From Alsobacter sp046349155 (GTDB lineage Bacteria > Pseudomonadota > Alphaproteobacteria > Rhizobiales > Beijerinckiaceae), in assembly GCA_046349155.1 (NCBI GenBank), contig JAXMCW010000003.1, forward strand, positions 682,001-746,000: a stretch of 64,000 bases of DNA. Direction: 5' to 3'. The notes below the pieces were generated by a model. The model worked only from the letters and a program-made list of their open reading frames with translations, was not told where the DNA came from and did no database searches. A program made the translations under genes and the position numbers. This document shows, piece by piece, positions 33,371 to 41,531 of the stretch (its first letter is position 1; every line of letters starts with the position of its first letter).

Positions 33371-34006
33371 TCAGCTCCGCGACAGCACGAAGACCGCCTG
33401 CTCGCCCAAAAGGTTCCAGACCCACCAGGGCAGGCCCACCTGCACCTGGCGTCCGCCCGCGTCGAGCGCCACGCCCTTGTCGATGCGGGCGCCGATCTCG
33501 TCCACCAGGGCGACGAAGTCGCGGATGGTGCAGAAGTGGATGTTCGGCGTCTCGTACCAGGCGACGGGCAGGTTCTCGGTCACCGGCATGCGCCCGCCGA
33601 CGCCGAGCTTCAGGCGCACGGTCCAGTGTCCGAAATTGGGAAAGGACACGATCGCCTTGCGGCCGATGCGCAGCATGTGCTCCAGCACGACCTTCGGCCG
33701 GCGGGTGGCCTGCAGCGTCTGGGACAGGATCACGTAGTCGAAGCTGGCGTCGGGATAGGCCTCGAGATCCGTGTCGGCGTCCCCCTGGATCACCGAGAGG
33801 CCGCGCGCGACGCATTCGTTGACGCCGGCCTGCGAGAGCTCGATGCCGCGCGCGTCGACGCCGCGGCCCTCTTGCAGCATGCGCAGCAAGGTCCCGTCGC
33901 CGCAGCCGACGTCGAGCACGCGCGAGCCCGGCTGCACCATCTCGGCCACCAGCACGAGGTCGATGCGGGTCGCGCTGGCGCCCGTGGGGAATTGCACGTC
34001 CGCCAT
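33371..34006 (-). CDS. metW: Methionine biosynthesis protein MetW
   Basis: A 211-residue methyltransferase-fold protein that works with MetX in acetylation of homoserine. The SAM-like fold has SRVLDVGCGDGTLLRML, with ALSQ-like ILSQTLQATRRP, HMLRIGRKAIVSFPNFGHWTVRL and MPVTENLPVAWYETPNIHFCTI. All are typical of MetW. It follows metX with a single base between stop and start, so the two are translationally coupled. In related bacteria MetW is required for efficient MetX function, though how is not fully clear. Confidence 0.94.
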   Translation of the reverse strand: MADVQFPTGASATRIDLVLVAEMVQPGSRVLDVGCGDGTLLRMLQEGRGVDARGIELSQAGVNECVARGLSVIQGDADTDLEAYPDASFDYVILSQTLQATRRPKVVLEHMLRIGRKAIVSFPNFGHWTVRLKLGVGGRMPVTENLPVAWYETPNIHFCTIRDFVALVDEIGARIDKGVALDAGGRQVQVGLPWWVWNLLGEQAVFVLSRS

Positions 34007-34007
34007 G

Positions 34008-35198
34008 TCAGGCCCCCGCGCCGCCCGCCGGGGGCAGGCCGCGCGCCCGCGCGGCGGCGTTGATGAAGCCGCGCGTCGTGTCGAACATCTCGGGAATGTC
34101 GAGCAGAAAGGCGTCGTGCCCCTTGTCGGTCTCGATCTCCACGAAGGACACGGACGCCCCGGAGGCGTTCAGCGCATGCACGATGGCGCGGCTGTCGCGG
34201 GTCGGGAACAGCCAGTCCGAGGTGAAGGACACCACGCAGAAGCGCGTCCGGCTGCCCTGGAAGGCGCGGGCCAGCACCCCGCCATAGTCCTCGGCGAGGT
34301 CGAAGTAATCCATGGCGCGGGTCAGGTAGAGGTAGGAATTCGCGTCGAAGCGCTCGACGAAGCTGCGGCCCTGGTAGCGCAGGTAGCTCTCGATCTCGAA
34401 ATCGGCCTCGAAGGAAAAGGTCGGCGCGTCCCGGTCCTGCAGGTTGCGGCCGAACTTGCGGTGCAAGGCCGGCTCCGAGAGATAGGTGATGTGGGCCGCC
34501 ATGCGGGCCACCGCGAGGCCCTTTTCCGGGCGCGAGCCGGCCTCCAGGTAGCGCCCGGCGCGCCATTCGGGATCGGCCATGATCGCCTGGCGGCCCACCT
34601 CGTGGAAGGCGATGTTCTGGGCGGAGTGCTTGGCGGCCGTGGCGAGCGGCATGGCCGAGAAGACCCGGCCGGGATAGCTCGCCGCCCATTGCAGCACCTG
34701 CATGCCGCCCATCGAGCCGCCCGCCACGCAGAACAGGCTGTCGATGCCCAGATGGTCGACCAGCATGGCCTGGGCGCGCACCATGTCGCGGATGGTCACG
34801 ACCGGGAAGTCGAGCGCATAGGCCGCCCCGCCCGGCTGCGCGGAGGCCGGGCCCGTGGTGCCCATGCAGCCGCCCACCACGTTGGAGCAGATGACGAAGA
34901 AACGGTCGGTGTCGATGGGCTTGCCCGGCCCGACCATGATCTCCCACCAGCCGGGCTTGCCGGTGACGGGATGCACGTTGGCCACGTGCTGGTCGCCGGT
35001 CAGCGCGTGGCAGATCAGCACCGCGTTGGACTTGTCGGCGTTGAGTGTGCCGTAGGTCTGGTAGGCGACGCAGAGCGGCCCGAGCGACAGCCCGCAGTCC
35101 AGCGGCAGCGGCGCCTCTGGACCGAAGCGCGCCACGGGACTGGTCGGGTGATCGGCTTCGTGCCCCGGGGAGGGCGCCGGCGCCAGGACAGGCTTCAT
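34008..35198 (-). CDS. metX: Homoserine O-acetyltransferase
   Basis: First committed step of methionine synthesis: homoserine plus acetyl-CoA. The 396-residue alpha/beta hydrolase has the nucleophile Ser162 in AGGSMGGMQVLQ, LICHALTGDQHVA, NVVGGCMGTTGPAS, LDYFDLAEDYGG and VEIETDKGHDAFLLDIP with the catalytic His. It could in principle be a succinyltransferase; specificity is inferred. It is transcribed divergently from chorismate mutase, with metW immediately downstream. No SAM-II riboswitch was recognised in the leader. Confidence 0.95.
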   Translation of the reverse strand: MKPVLAPAPSPGHEADHPTSPVARFGPEAPLPLDCGLSLGPLCVAYQTYGTLNADKSNAVLICHALTGDQHVANVHPVTGKPGWWEIMVGPGKPIDTDRFFVICSNVVGGCMGTTGPASAQPGGAAYALDFPVVTIRDMVRAQAMLVDHLGIDSLFCVAGGSMGGMQVLQWAASYPGRVFSAMPLATAAKHSAQNIAFHEVGRQAIMADPEWRAGRYLEAGSRPEKGLAVARMAAHITYLSEPALHRKFGRNLQDRDAPTFSFEADFEIESYLRYQGRSFVERFDANSYLYLTRAMDYFDLAEDYGGVLARAFQGSRTRFCVVSFTSDWLFPTRDSRAIVHALNASGASVSFVEIETDKGHDAFLLDIPEMFDTTRGFINAAARARGLPPAGGAGA

Positions 35199-35230
35199 GC
35201 GTTCCGCTCGCAGGCCGGTTCGTTCGGATT

Positions 35231-35244
35231 ACAGAACGGTTTGT
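35231..35244. promoter_or_regulatory. TetR-like operator candidate upstream of metX
   Basis: ACAGAACGGTTTGT is an imperfect 14-bp dyad (10 of 14 positions symmetric) that resembles the operator shape of TetR/AcrR-type repressors. It lies 33-46 bases upstream of the metX start. No TetR gene is in the window. Confidence 0.3.
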
Positions 35245-35278
35245 CTAGCGGAAAGGGCGGCGGGGGGCAAGGGCGGCC

Positions 35279-35351
35279 GTCATGGCGAGACGCGTCGCGC
35301 CGACGCCATCCAGGCCGGGCCGGACGGCTGGATCGCCTCGCTCGCAATGAC
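35279..35351. repeat. Palindromic intergenic repeat, copy D
   Basis: A 73-base element bounded by GTCATGGCGAG and CTCGCAATGAC (10 of 11 bases inverted-repeat). It lies in the divergent metX / chorismate mutase promoter space. Confidence 0.65.
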
Positions 35352-35444
35352 GGCGAGCGCCGGAGGAGGGGCGGGACTGTCTCCCCCTTCCCTCCTTCCC
35401 CCCAATCGGCCTATGACAACGGCTCCATCCGCGGAGACCTTGTC

Positions 35445-36302
35445 ATGACCGAGGCCAAGCCTCCTTCTTCCAAGCCTCTGCCCACGCTCGCCGATCTCCG
35501 GCGGGAGATCGACCGGATCGACGAGGGGATGCATCGCCTGCTGATGGAGCGCGGGCAGATCATCGACACGCTGATCGAGGTGAAGAAGACGCAGGATTCC
35601 GGCTCGGCCTTCCGGCCGGGCCGCGAGGCCTCGATGATGCGGCTCCTCGCCGAGCGCCACCGGGGCCTGCTGCCCTTCGACACGGTGGAGAGCATCTGGC
35701 GCGTCATCATCTCCACCTTCACCTATGTCCAGGCGCCCTATGCCGTGCATGCGGACGTGGCGGGCGGCGACGCGCCGATGCGCGACACCGCGCGCTTCCA
35801 TTTCGGCTTCACCGTGCCCTACATGCCGCATGACAGCGCGGCGGCGGTGATCGAGGCCGTGTGGCGCTCGGCGGGCGACCTCGGCATCTTCCGGGCCGAG
35901 CCGGGCCGCACCGCCGGGGCCTGGTGGACGGCGCTCGCCGGCGAAGGCCGGCCGAAGATCATCGCGCGCCTGCCCTTCGTGGAGCGGCCGGACCATCCGG
36001 CGGGCACGCCCGTCTACGTGATCTCCAAGCCGATCGCCGACGCGGCGGTCCGCGACATCGTGCTCTACGAACTTGCCATCGAGCGCTGGCGCGAGGGGCT
36101 GCAGGGCGCGCTCGCCGGCGTCGGGGCGAGCATCGAATCGAGCGCTGGCGACGAGTCCGGGCTCAACCTCCTGGTCGCGGCCCCCGGCGCGCTGGGCCTC
36201 GACGCGCTCTACGCCGCCATGGCGGGGCTGGGCGTCGGCGTATTCCAGGTGCGCGAGATCGGCAGCCACGCCGCGCGCTTCCGGCTCGGGGCCAGGGGCT
36301 GA
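35445..36302 (+). CDS. Chorismate mutase (AroQ) with an extra C-terminal domain
   Basis: A 285-residue protein that makes prephenate for Phe and Tyr. Residues ~13-100 are an AroQ helical domain: LADLRREIDRIDEGMHRLLMERGQIIDTLIEVKK, FRPGREASMMRLL and VESIWRVIISTFTYVQAP. The remaining ~180 residues (FHFGFTVPYMPHDSAAAVIEAVWRS...) form a domain I do not recognise, ending VFQVREIGSHAARFRLG; it might be regulatory. The ATG at 35445 has GGAGA upstream. It is the first gene of the CM-hisC-tyrC run, divergent from metX-metW, an order common in Rhizobiales. Confidence 0.88.
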   Translation: MTEAKPPSSKPLPTLADLRREIDRIDEGMHRLLMERGQIIDTLIEVKKTQDSGSAFRPGREASMMRLLAERHRGLLPFDTVESIWRVIISTFTYVQAPYAVHADVAGGDAPMRDTARFHFGFTVPYMPHDSAAAVIEAVWRSAGDLGIFRAEPGRTAGAWWTALAGEGRPKIIARLPFVERPDHPAGTPVYVISKPIADAAVRDIVLYELAIERWREGLQGALAGVGASIESSAGDESGLNLLVAAPGALGLDALYAAMAGLGVGVFQVREIGSHAARFRLGARG

Positions 36303-36390
36303 CCGTCCGTTCCTTCGCCGCAGGCTTGACGCCGGGCCCCGAGAAGCGCCTTTAGCGCTCCCGTAGCGCATCTCATCCCGGACACCCGCC

Positions 36391-37545
36391 ATGACCTCCG
36401 CCGCGTCCGCCTCGTCCTCCGCCGCTCCCGCCGGGGCCGCCTCCCGTCCCGTGCCGCGGGCCGGCGTGCTGTCCATCGATCCCTACGTGCCCGGCAAGAG
36501 CCATGCGACCGGAGGCGGCAAGGTCTACAAGCTGTCCTCCAACGAGACGCCGCTGGGCGCCTCCCGCGCGGCCATCGAGGCCTATCGCAGGGCGGCGGAA
36601 AGCCTGGAGCTCTATCCCGACGGCGCCGCCACGGCGCTGCGGCAGGCCATCGCCGCCAAGTTCGGGCTCGACCCTGCGCGCATCGTCTGCGGCGCGGGCT
36701 CGGACGAGGTGCTCTCCATGCTCACCAACGCCTATGTCGGGCCGGGTGACGAGGGCATCTACCCGGAGCACGGCTTCCTCGTCTACAAGCTCGCCCTGCT
36801 GGCGGCCGGCGGCACGCCCGTCGTCGCGCCGGAAAAGGACCTGACGGCCGATGTCGACGCGATCCTGGCGCGCGTGACGCCGCGCACCAAGATCGTGTTC
36901 CTGGCGAACCCGAACAACCCGACCGGGACCTACCTGCCCTTCTCCGAGGTGAAGCGCCTGCATGCCGGCCTGCCGGCCCACGTGCTGCTCGTGCTCGACG
37001 CCGCCTATGCCGAATATGTGCGGCGCAACGACTACGCCTCGGGCCTCGAGCTCGTCGCCACCAGCGAGAACGTGGTGATGACGCGCACCTTCTCGAAGAT
37101 CCACGGGCTCGCCTTCCTGCGGCTGGGCTGGTGCTACGCTCCCGCCCATGTCGCGGACGCGCTCAACCGCATCCGCGGGCCCTTCAACGTCAACGGACCG
37201 GCCATCCAGGCGGGAATCGCCGCCCTGGCCGACGACGCCCACGTCGCCGCCGCCGTGGCGCATAACGAGCGCTGGCTGCCGTGGCTCGCGCAGGAGATCG
37301 AGGCGCTCGGGCTCAAGGTGACGCCCAGCGTCGGCAACTTCCTCCTGGTGCACTTTCCCGGCGAGAAGGGCCGCACCGCCAAGGACGCCGACGCCTTCCT
37401 GAGTGCCCACGGCCTCGTCCTGCGCGGCGTCGCCGCCTATGGCCTGCCCAATGCCCTGCGCCTCACGGTGGGCACGGAAGAGGCCAACCGGCACGTGGTC
37501 GCCACGCTGAAGGCCTTCATGATCCGGGGCGGCGCCGGTGCCTGA
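36391..37545 (+). CDS. hisC: Histidinol-phosphate aminotransferase
   Basis: PLP enzyme of 384 residues that transaminates imidazole-acetol phosphate; it often also serves as an aromatic aminotransferase. Key pieces are YKLSSNETPLGASRAAIEAYR, IVCGAGSDEVLSML, LANPNNPTGTYLP, VLDAAYAEYV and the PLP lysine (about 236) in TFSKIHGLAFLRLGW. The extra N-terminal Ala/Ser stretch is probably disordered. Placed between chorismate mutase and tyrC, it likely acts on prephenate or aromatic keto acids as well as on histidine synthesis. It overlaps tyrC by 8 bases. Confidence 0.93.
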   Translation: MTSAASASSSAAPAGAASRPVPRAGVLSIDPYVPGKSHATGGGKVYKLSSNETPLGASRAAIEAYRRAAESLELYPDGAATALRQAIAAKFGLDPARIVCGAGSDEVLSMLTNAYVGPGDEGIYPEHGFLVYKLALLAAGGTPVVAPEKDLTADVDAILARVTPRTKIVFLANPNNPTGTYLPFSEVKRLHAGLPAHVLLVLDAAYAEYVRRNDYASGLELVATSENVVMTRTFSKIHGLAFLRLGWCYAPAHVADALNRIRGPFNVNGPAIQAGIAALADDAHVAAAVAHNERWLPWLAQEIEALGLKVTPSVGNFLLVHFPGEKGRTAKDADAFLSAHGLVLRGVAAYGLPNALRLTVGTEEANRHVVATLKAFMIRGGAGA

Positions 37546-38482
37546 CCGTCTCGGACCGCCCCTTGCGGAGCCCGTCTTCGCGCGCGTCGCCATCATCGGC
37601 CTCGGCCTGATCGGCTCCTCCATCGCGCGGGCGGCCCGGCGCATGGGGCTGGCCGGGCACGTCGTGGCGATCGACGCCGCTCCCGCCGTCCGCGAGCGGG
37701 TCGCCGAGCTCGGCATCGCCGACACGGTAACCGGCTCGGTGGCGGAGGGCGTGCGCGAGGCGGACTTCATCGTCCTCTGCGTTCCCGTCGGCGCCTGCGG
37801 GGCCGTCGCGGCGGCCTTCGGCGGGTCGCTGAAGCCCGGGGCCGTCGTCTCGGACGTGGGCTCGGTGAAGGGCTCCGTCGTCCAGCAGGTCGCCCCCCAC
37901 CTGCCGGCCGGCGTGCATTTCGTGCCGGCGCACCCCGTGGCCGGCACCGAACATTCAGGTCCCGACGCCGGCTTTGCGACGCTGTTCCACAACCGGTGGT
38001 GCATTCTCACGCCGCCCGAGGGCGTTGCCGACGAAGCGACGGAGCGCGTGCGTGCCTTCTGGGAAGGCATGGGCTCCAATGTCGAGGTGATGAGCCCGGC
38101 CCATCACGACCTCGTGCTGGCCATCACCAGCCACGTGCCCCATCTCATCGCCTACAACATCGTGGGCACGGCGGCGGACCTCGAGGAGGTCACGCAGTCC
38201 GAGGTGATCAAGTTCTCGGCCGGCGGCTTCCGCGACTTCACGCGCATCGCCGCCTCGGACCCGACGATGTGGCGCGACGTCTTTCTGCACAACAAGGACG
38301 CCGTGCTGGAGATGCTCGGGCGCTTCAACGAGGATCTGTCGGCCCTGCAGCGGGCCATCCGCTGGGGCGACGGCGACGCGCTCTTCAACCTGTTCACCCG
38401 GACCCGCGCCATTCGCCGCGGCATCATCGACGTGGGGCAAGAGACGGCGGAGCCGGACTTCGGGCGAAGGAAGCCGGAATAG
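37538..38482 (+). CDS. tyrC: Prephenate/arogenate (cyclohexadienyl) dehydrogenase
   Basis: A 314-residue NAD(P)-dependent enzyme of tyrosine synthesis. The Rossmann start is VAIIGLGLIGSSIARAARR. Then HFVPAHPVAGTEHSGPDAGF is the substrate-binding HPxxG region and VLAITSHVPHLIAYNIVG carries the second conserved His pair. The GTG at 37538 lies inside the end of hisC, typical of coupling. There is no ACT domain, so tight feedback control by tyrosine is not indicated. The context with chorismate mutase and hisC makes prephenate or arogenate the likely substrate. Confidence 0.93.
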   Translation: MPDRLGPPLAEPVFARVAIIGLGLIGSSIARAARRMGLAGHVVAIDAAPAVRERVAELGIADTVTGSVAEGVREADFIVLCVPVGACGAVAAAFGGSLKPGAVVSDVGSVKGSVVQQVAPHLPAGVHFVPAHPVAGTEHSGPDAGFATLFHNRWCILTPPEGVADEATERVRAFWEGMGSNVEVMSPAHHDLVLAITSHVPHLIAYNIVGTAADLEEVTQSEVIKFSAGGFRDFTRIAASDPTMWRDVFLHNKDAVLEMLGRFNEDLSALQRAIRWGDGDALFNLFTRTRAIRRGIIDVGQETAEPDFGRRKPE

Positions 38483-38655
38483 GGCGGGTCTGGCCCCGAC
38501 CGGCCCCCGCGTCTCGTCCCTCCCCACGGAGGACGGAAACCGAACCGCGTGCGCCACCTTCCGAGGGACGGCTCGTCCCGGATGGCGTCGCGCACGCGGC
38601 CTGCCGCTCCCTCGCGCTTGCGGGGAGGGGCAGAGGGTCGGCGGAGTGAACAGGA

Positions 38656-39747
38656 TCAATACAGCGGCAGCAGCCGCGCCACGGGCAGCGGGCCGAGGAA
38701 GGCCTTGCCGTCGTCGAGCCGCAGGGGCAGCACCACGCCGCCGGGCGGCTTCTCGGCCGCCTCCGCCTGGCCCGCCTTGGGGCGGCCGCCCAGCACGCCG
38801 GCGATGATGGTGCCGAGCGTGGCGGCCCTGGGGCTCAGGCCGAATTGCTGCAGCAGGTCGTCCACGCCCGCGACGGTCACGTCGAGCCGGCCCTGGGCCC
38901 GGTGGAGCTCGTCCAGGCCGAGGATGCCGGTCGCATCGAGGCGGCGCGGGCCCTGCGCGAGCACGAGCTTGCTCACCTGGACCTTGCCGCCGGCGAGCCG
39001 CCAGCGCTCGAGGTTCTGCGCCGGCGTGCGCGCGGCCAAGGGCTCGACCTGCAGCACCGTGGCGACGAGATCCGCGTCGAGCGGCTCCGCGCCGCCGACC
39101 AGCCTCTCCACGGCCGGGATTCGCAGCGCCGTGCCGCGCGAGGCGACGTCATAGGCGCGCTCCTCCGGGGGCCGGCCCGGCGTGCGGCGCATGTGGAAGT
39201 CGACCATCGCGCCTTCGGCGGTCATGTCGAAGCCGCCGGTTCCGGTCAGCTTGAGGCGCGGGTTGGTCATTTCCAGCGCGAGCTGGTCGAGCTGGTCCGG
39301 CCGGCCCTCCAGGCTGCCGCGGAGCAGGTCCCAGGAGAGATCGAGCCGTCGTCCGCCGACGTCGGTCACGACGAGGGGGCCGTCCACCTCGATGATGACG
39401 TGGTTGGGAGACTGGATCTGCGCCACCGCGACGAAGCGCGCCACCTCGCCCTGCGTCGAGACGCCTCCCGGCGCGCCGCTGAAGCTCGGCCGTTCGCAGC
39501 TCACCTCGATGCGGAACGGAAAACCCCCGATGGTGCGGCTCGGGCAGTCCCATTGCCGGCCATGGGCCGCCTCGCGGGCGAGCAGCGCGTCGAGTTCCTG
39601 GCCGACGCGCCAGGTGGCGTAGGCCCAGAATCCGCCGAGGCCGGCGAAGAGAACGAGCAGCACGCCGGTAGGCAGGAAGATCCGCCAGGGGCTCGTGCGC
39701 CGGCCGACGCTGGGCTTCGGCGGCGCATACCGGCTGCGATAGGCCAT
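38656..39747 (-). CDS. DUF2125-family envelope protein
   Basis: A 363-residue protein of the alphaproteobacterial DUF2125 family. One N-terminal membrane helix (about 24-45, IFLPTGVLLVLFAGLGGFWAY) anchors a periplasmic domain with repeated beta-strand units. Marks include RTIGGFPFRIEVSCERPSF, VAQIQSPNHVIIEVDGPLVV and the C-terminal LRLDDGKAFLGPLPVARLLPLY. Two Cys near 67 and 83 may pair. The function is not known. The gene lies convergent to tyrC, a placement often seen in Rhizobiales. Confidence 0.85.
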   Translation of the reverse strand: MAYRSRYAPPKPSVGRRTSPWRIFLPTGVLLVLFAGLGGFWAYATWRVGQELDALLAREAAHGRQWDCPSRTIGGFPFRIEVSCERPSFSGAPGGVSTQGEVARFVAVAQIQSPNHVIIEVDGPLVVTDVGGRRLDLSWDLLRGSLEGRPDQLDQLALEMTNPRLKLTGTGGFDMTAEGAMVDFHMRRTPGRPPEERAYDVASRGTALRIPAVERLVGGAEPLDADLVATVLQVEPLAARTPAQNLERWRLAGGKVQVSKLVLAQGPRRLDATGILGLDELHRAQGRLDVTVAGVDDLLQQFGLSPRAATLGTIIAGVLGGRPKAGQAEAAEKPPGGVVLPLRLDDGKAFLGPLPVARLLPLY

Positions 39748-39872
39748 GCTGCATCTCCTGGCGCGCCGCTGGCGCAGGTGCGGCGCAAGGCGCTTTCCCT
39801 GGACGGCGCAAGTGCTGTAGCTGTTCGCCGCTGCGCCGCCAAGGCGTCGGCGACGCGGGGTCAGGTGTCTGC

Positions 39873-40418
39873 ATGACGGCCGATACGGGCGATTTCTGGG
39901 TGTTCGGCTACGGATCGCTGGTCTGGCGGCCGGGCTTCGACTTCATCGAGACGCAGGTCGCGACCCTGCATGGCTGGCATCGCGCGCTCTGCGTCTATTC
40001 CCACGTGCATCGTGGCACGCCCGAGCAGCCCGGCATGGTGCTGGGGCTCGACCGCGGCGGCTCCTGCCGCGGGGTCGCCTTCCTTGTCGCTCCCGAGAGG
40101 AAGGACGCGACCATCGCCTACCTGCGCGCCCGCGAGCAGGTGACCATGGTCTATGCGGAAACTTGGGTGGAGGTGCGCCTCGCGCAAGGCCGGCGCGTGC
40201 GCGCGCTCACCTACACGGTGGATCGCAGCCACCAGCAATATGCGCCACGCCTGCCGGACGAGGAGCTGATCCGCCTCGTGCGCCGCGGCGTCGGCCAGTC
40301 CGGCGCGAACCCGGACTATGTGCGCCAGACCCATGCCCACCTCACCCGGCTGGGCATCCGCGACGGCCGCCTGGAGAAGCTCGTGCGCATGCTCGGCGAC
40401 CCCCCGCTGGACGTGTAG
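39873..40418 (+). CDS. chaC: Glutathione-specific gamma-glutamylcyclotransferase (ChaC)
   Basis: A 181-residue cytoplasmic enzyme that cleaves glutathione to 5-oxoproline and Cys-Gly. Motifs are FWVFGYGSLVWRPGFDF (substrate loop YGSL), GWHRALCVYSHVHRGTPEQPG, VAFLVAPE and REQVTMVYAETWVEV with the candidate catalytic Glu. The ATG at 39873 gives the family N-terminus. It is divergent from the DUF2125 gene and followed by a palindromic repeat. It was historically linked to cation transport by genome position in E. coli, which is not implied here. Confidence 0.92.
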   Translation: MTADTGDFWVFGYGSLVWRPGFDFIETQVATLHGWHRALCVYSHVHRGTPEQPGMVLGLDRGGSCRGVAFLVAPERKDATIAYLRAREQVTMVYAETWVEVRLAQGRRVRALTYTVDRSHQQYAPRLPDEELIRLVRRGVGQSGANPDYVRQTHAHLTRLGIRDGRLEKLVRMLGDPPLDV

Positions 40419-40451
40419 CCCCCGCCGTCACGGCGAAGGCCGTTTCCGCTC

Positions 40452-40532
40452 GTCCTGCCGAGCGCGACGAAACGATCCGGTCCTTCGCCGGGCTCTGCGG
40501 ATTGCCCGGTCGCGGCGCTCCACGCAAGGACG
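40452..40532. repeat. Palindromic intergenic repeat, copy E
   Basis: Arms GTCCTGCCGAGCGCGACGAA and GGTCGCGGCGCTCC with GATCCGG/GCGGATTG inside, between convergent chaC and gpsA. It fits the same template as copies B and D with mutations. Confidence 0.55.
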
Positions 40533-40541
40533 GGGAGGGCC

Positions 40542-41531
40542 TCAGTCCTCGGCCTTGACTGGCCGGTTCATGAGGGCGTCGATGGCCTCTTCGATCGAGG
40601 AGCGGCGGTCGAGGACGGCGTCGACGGCGAAGGCGAGCGGCATGTCGACGCCGCGGGCGCGGGCCATCTCGACCAGCACCCTGGCGGTGTGAACGCCCTC
40701 GGCGAGCCTCCCTCCGCCCGCTTCGTCCAGCGGGAGGCCGCGGCCGAGGTCGTGGCCGAAGGCGAAATTGCGGGACTTGAGCGAGCCGCAGGTGAGGATC
40801 AGGTCGCCGAGGCCCGACAGGCCGGCCAGGGTCTCCGGCCGCGCGCCCCAGCTGCGGGCGAAGCGGGAGAGCTCGGCGAAGCCGCGAGCCGTCAGCGCGG
40901 CCTTGGCGCTCTCGCCGAGACCCTTGCCCGCCACGATTCCGGCGGCGATCGCGAGCACGTTCTTCGCCGCCCCGCCGATCTCGACGCCCCGCAGGTCGGA
41001 CGAGTGGTACACGCGCAGGGTGGGCGTGCTCAGCGCCAGCGCCAGCGCCTCGGCCACGAGCGGTTCGGGGGCTGCCAGCACCAAAGCGGTGGGCAGGCCG
41101 CGCGCCACGTCGTCGGCGAAGCTCGGGCCCGACAGGACCGCCGGCATGGCGCCGCGGATGGTATCGGCCACGATCTCCGAGAGGAACTGGCCCGAGCTCC
41201 GCTCGATGCCCTTGGCGCAGACGATGACGGGCAGGCCCTGCTTCATGACGAGCGCCAGGCCCTCGGCGACGCCGCGCAGGGCCTGGGCGGGCACCGCGAG
41301 CAGCACGGCGCGCGCGGCCGCGACCTCCGCCAGGTTCGCCGTCGGCTCGATCGTGCCGGCGAGCGGGACGCCCGGAAGCCGGGCGCGGTTCTCCCGCTGG
41401 GCGCGCATGGCTGCGGCGTGGTCGGCGTCGCGCGTCCACAGGACGACGCGCCGGCCGGACCTCGCCGCAGCGTTGGCCAGCGCGGTGCCCCAGGCTCCCG
41501 CGCCGACGACCGCAAGGGGATCGAAGCTCAT
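40542..41531 (-). CDS. gpsA: Glycerol-3-phosphate dehydrogenase [NAD(P)+]
   Basis: A 329-residue enzyme that reduces DHAP to sn-glycerol-3-phosphate for phospholipid synthesis. The N-terminal cofactor site is VVGAGAWGTALANAAARSG. Other marks are VLLAVPAQALRG, KGIERSSGQFLSEI, PAVLSGPSFADDVARGLPTA, EIGGAAKNVLAIAAGIVAG, GLSGLGDLILTCGSLKSRNFAFG and EGVHTARVLVEMARA. It overlaps the end of tsaD by 4 bases (ATGA), so the two are translationally coupled. Confidence 0.96.
   Translation of the reverse strand: MSFDPLAVVGAGAWGTALANAAARSGRRVVLWTRDADHAAAMRAQRENRARLPGVPLAGTIEPTANLAEVAAARAVLLAVPAQALRGVAEGLALVMKQGLPVIVCAKGIERSSGQFLSEIVADTIRGAMPAVLSGPSFADDVARGLPTALVLAAPEPLVAEALALALSTPTLRVYHSSDLRGVEIGGAAKNVLAIAAGIVAGKGLGESAKAALTARGFAELSRFARSWGARPETLAGLSGLGDLILTCGSLKSRNFAFGHDLGRGLPLDEAGGGRLAEGVHTARVLVEMARARGVDMPLAFAVDAVLDRRSSIEEAIDALMNRPVKAED

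Noticed and set aside
35199..35278. SAM-II riboswitch upstream of metX
   Set aside because: The pseudoknot sequence with its A-rich middle is not present; I see only a TetR-like dyad and a repeat.
33771..35444. Upstream extension of the chorismate mutase frame
   Set aside because: It lies antisense to metW and metX, has no homology and the real start at 35445 has a ribosome site.
38483..38655. Small RNA or gene in the space after tyrC
   Set aside because: The 173 bases have a hairpin (about 38607-38628) but no clear promoter, frame or known RNA pattern.
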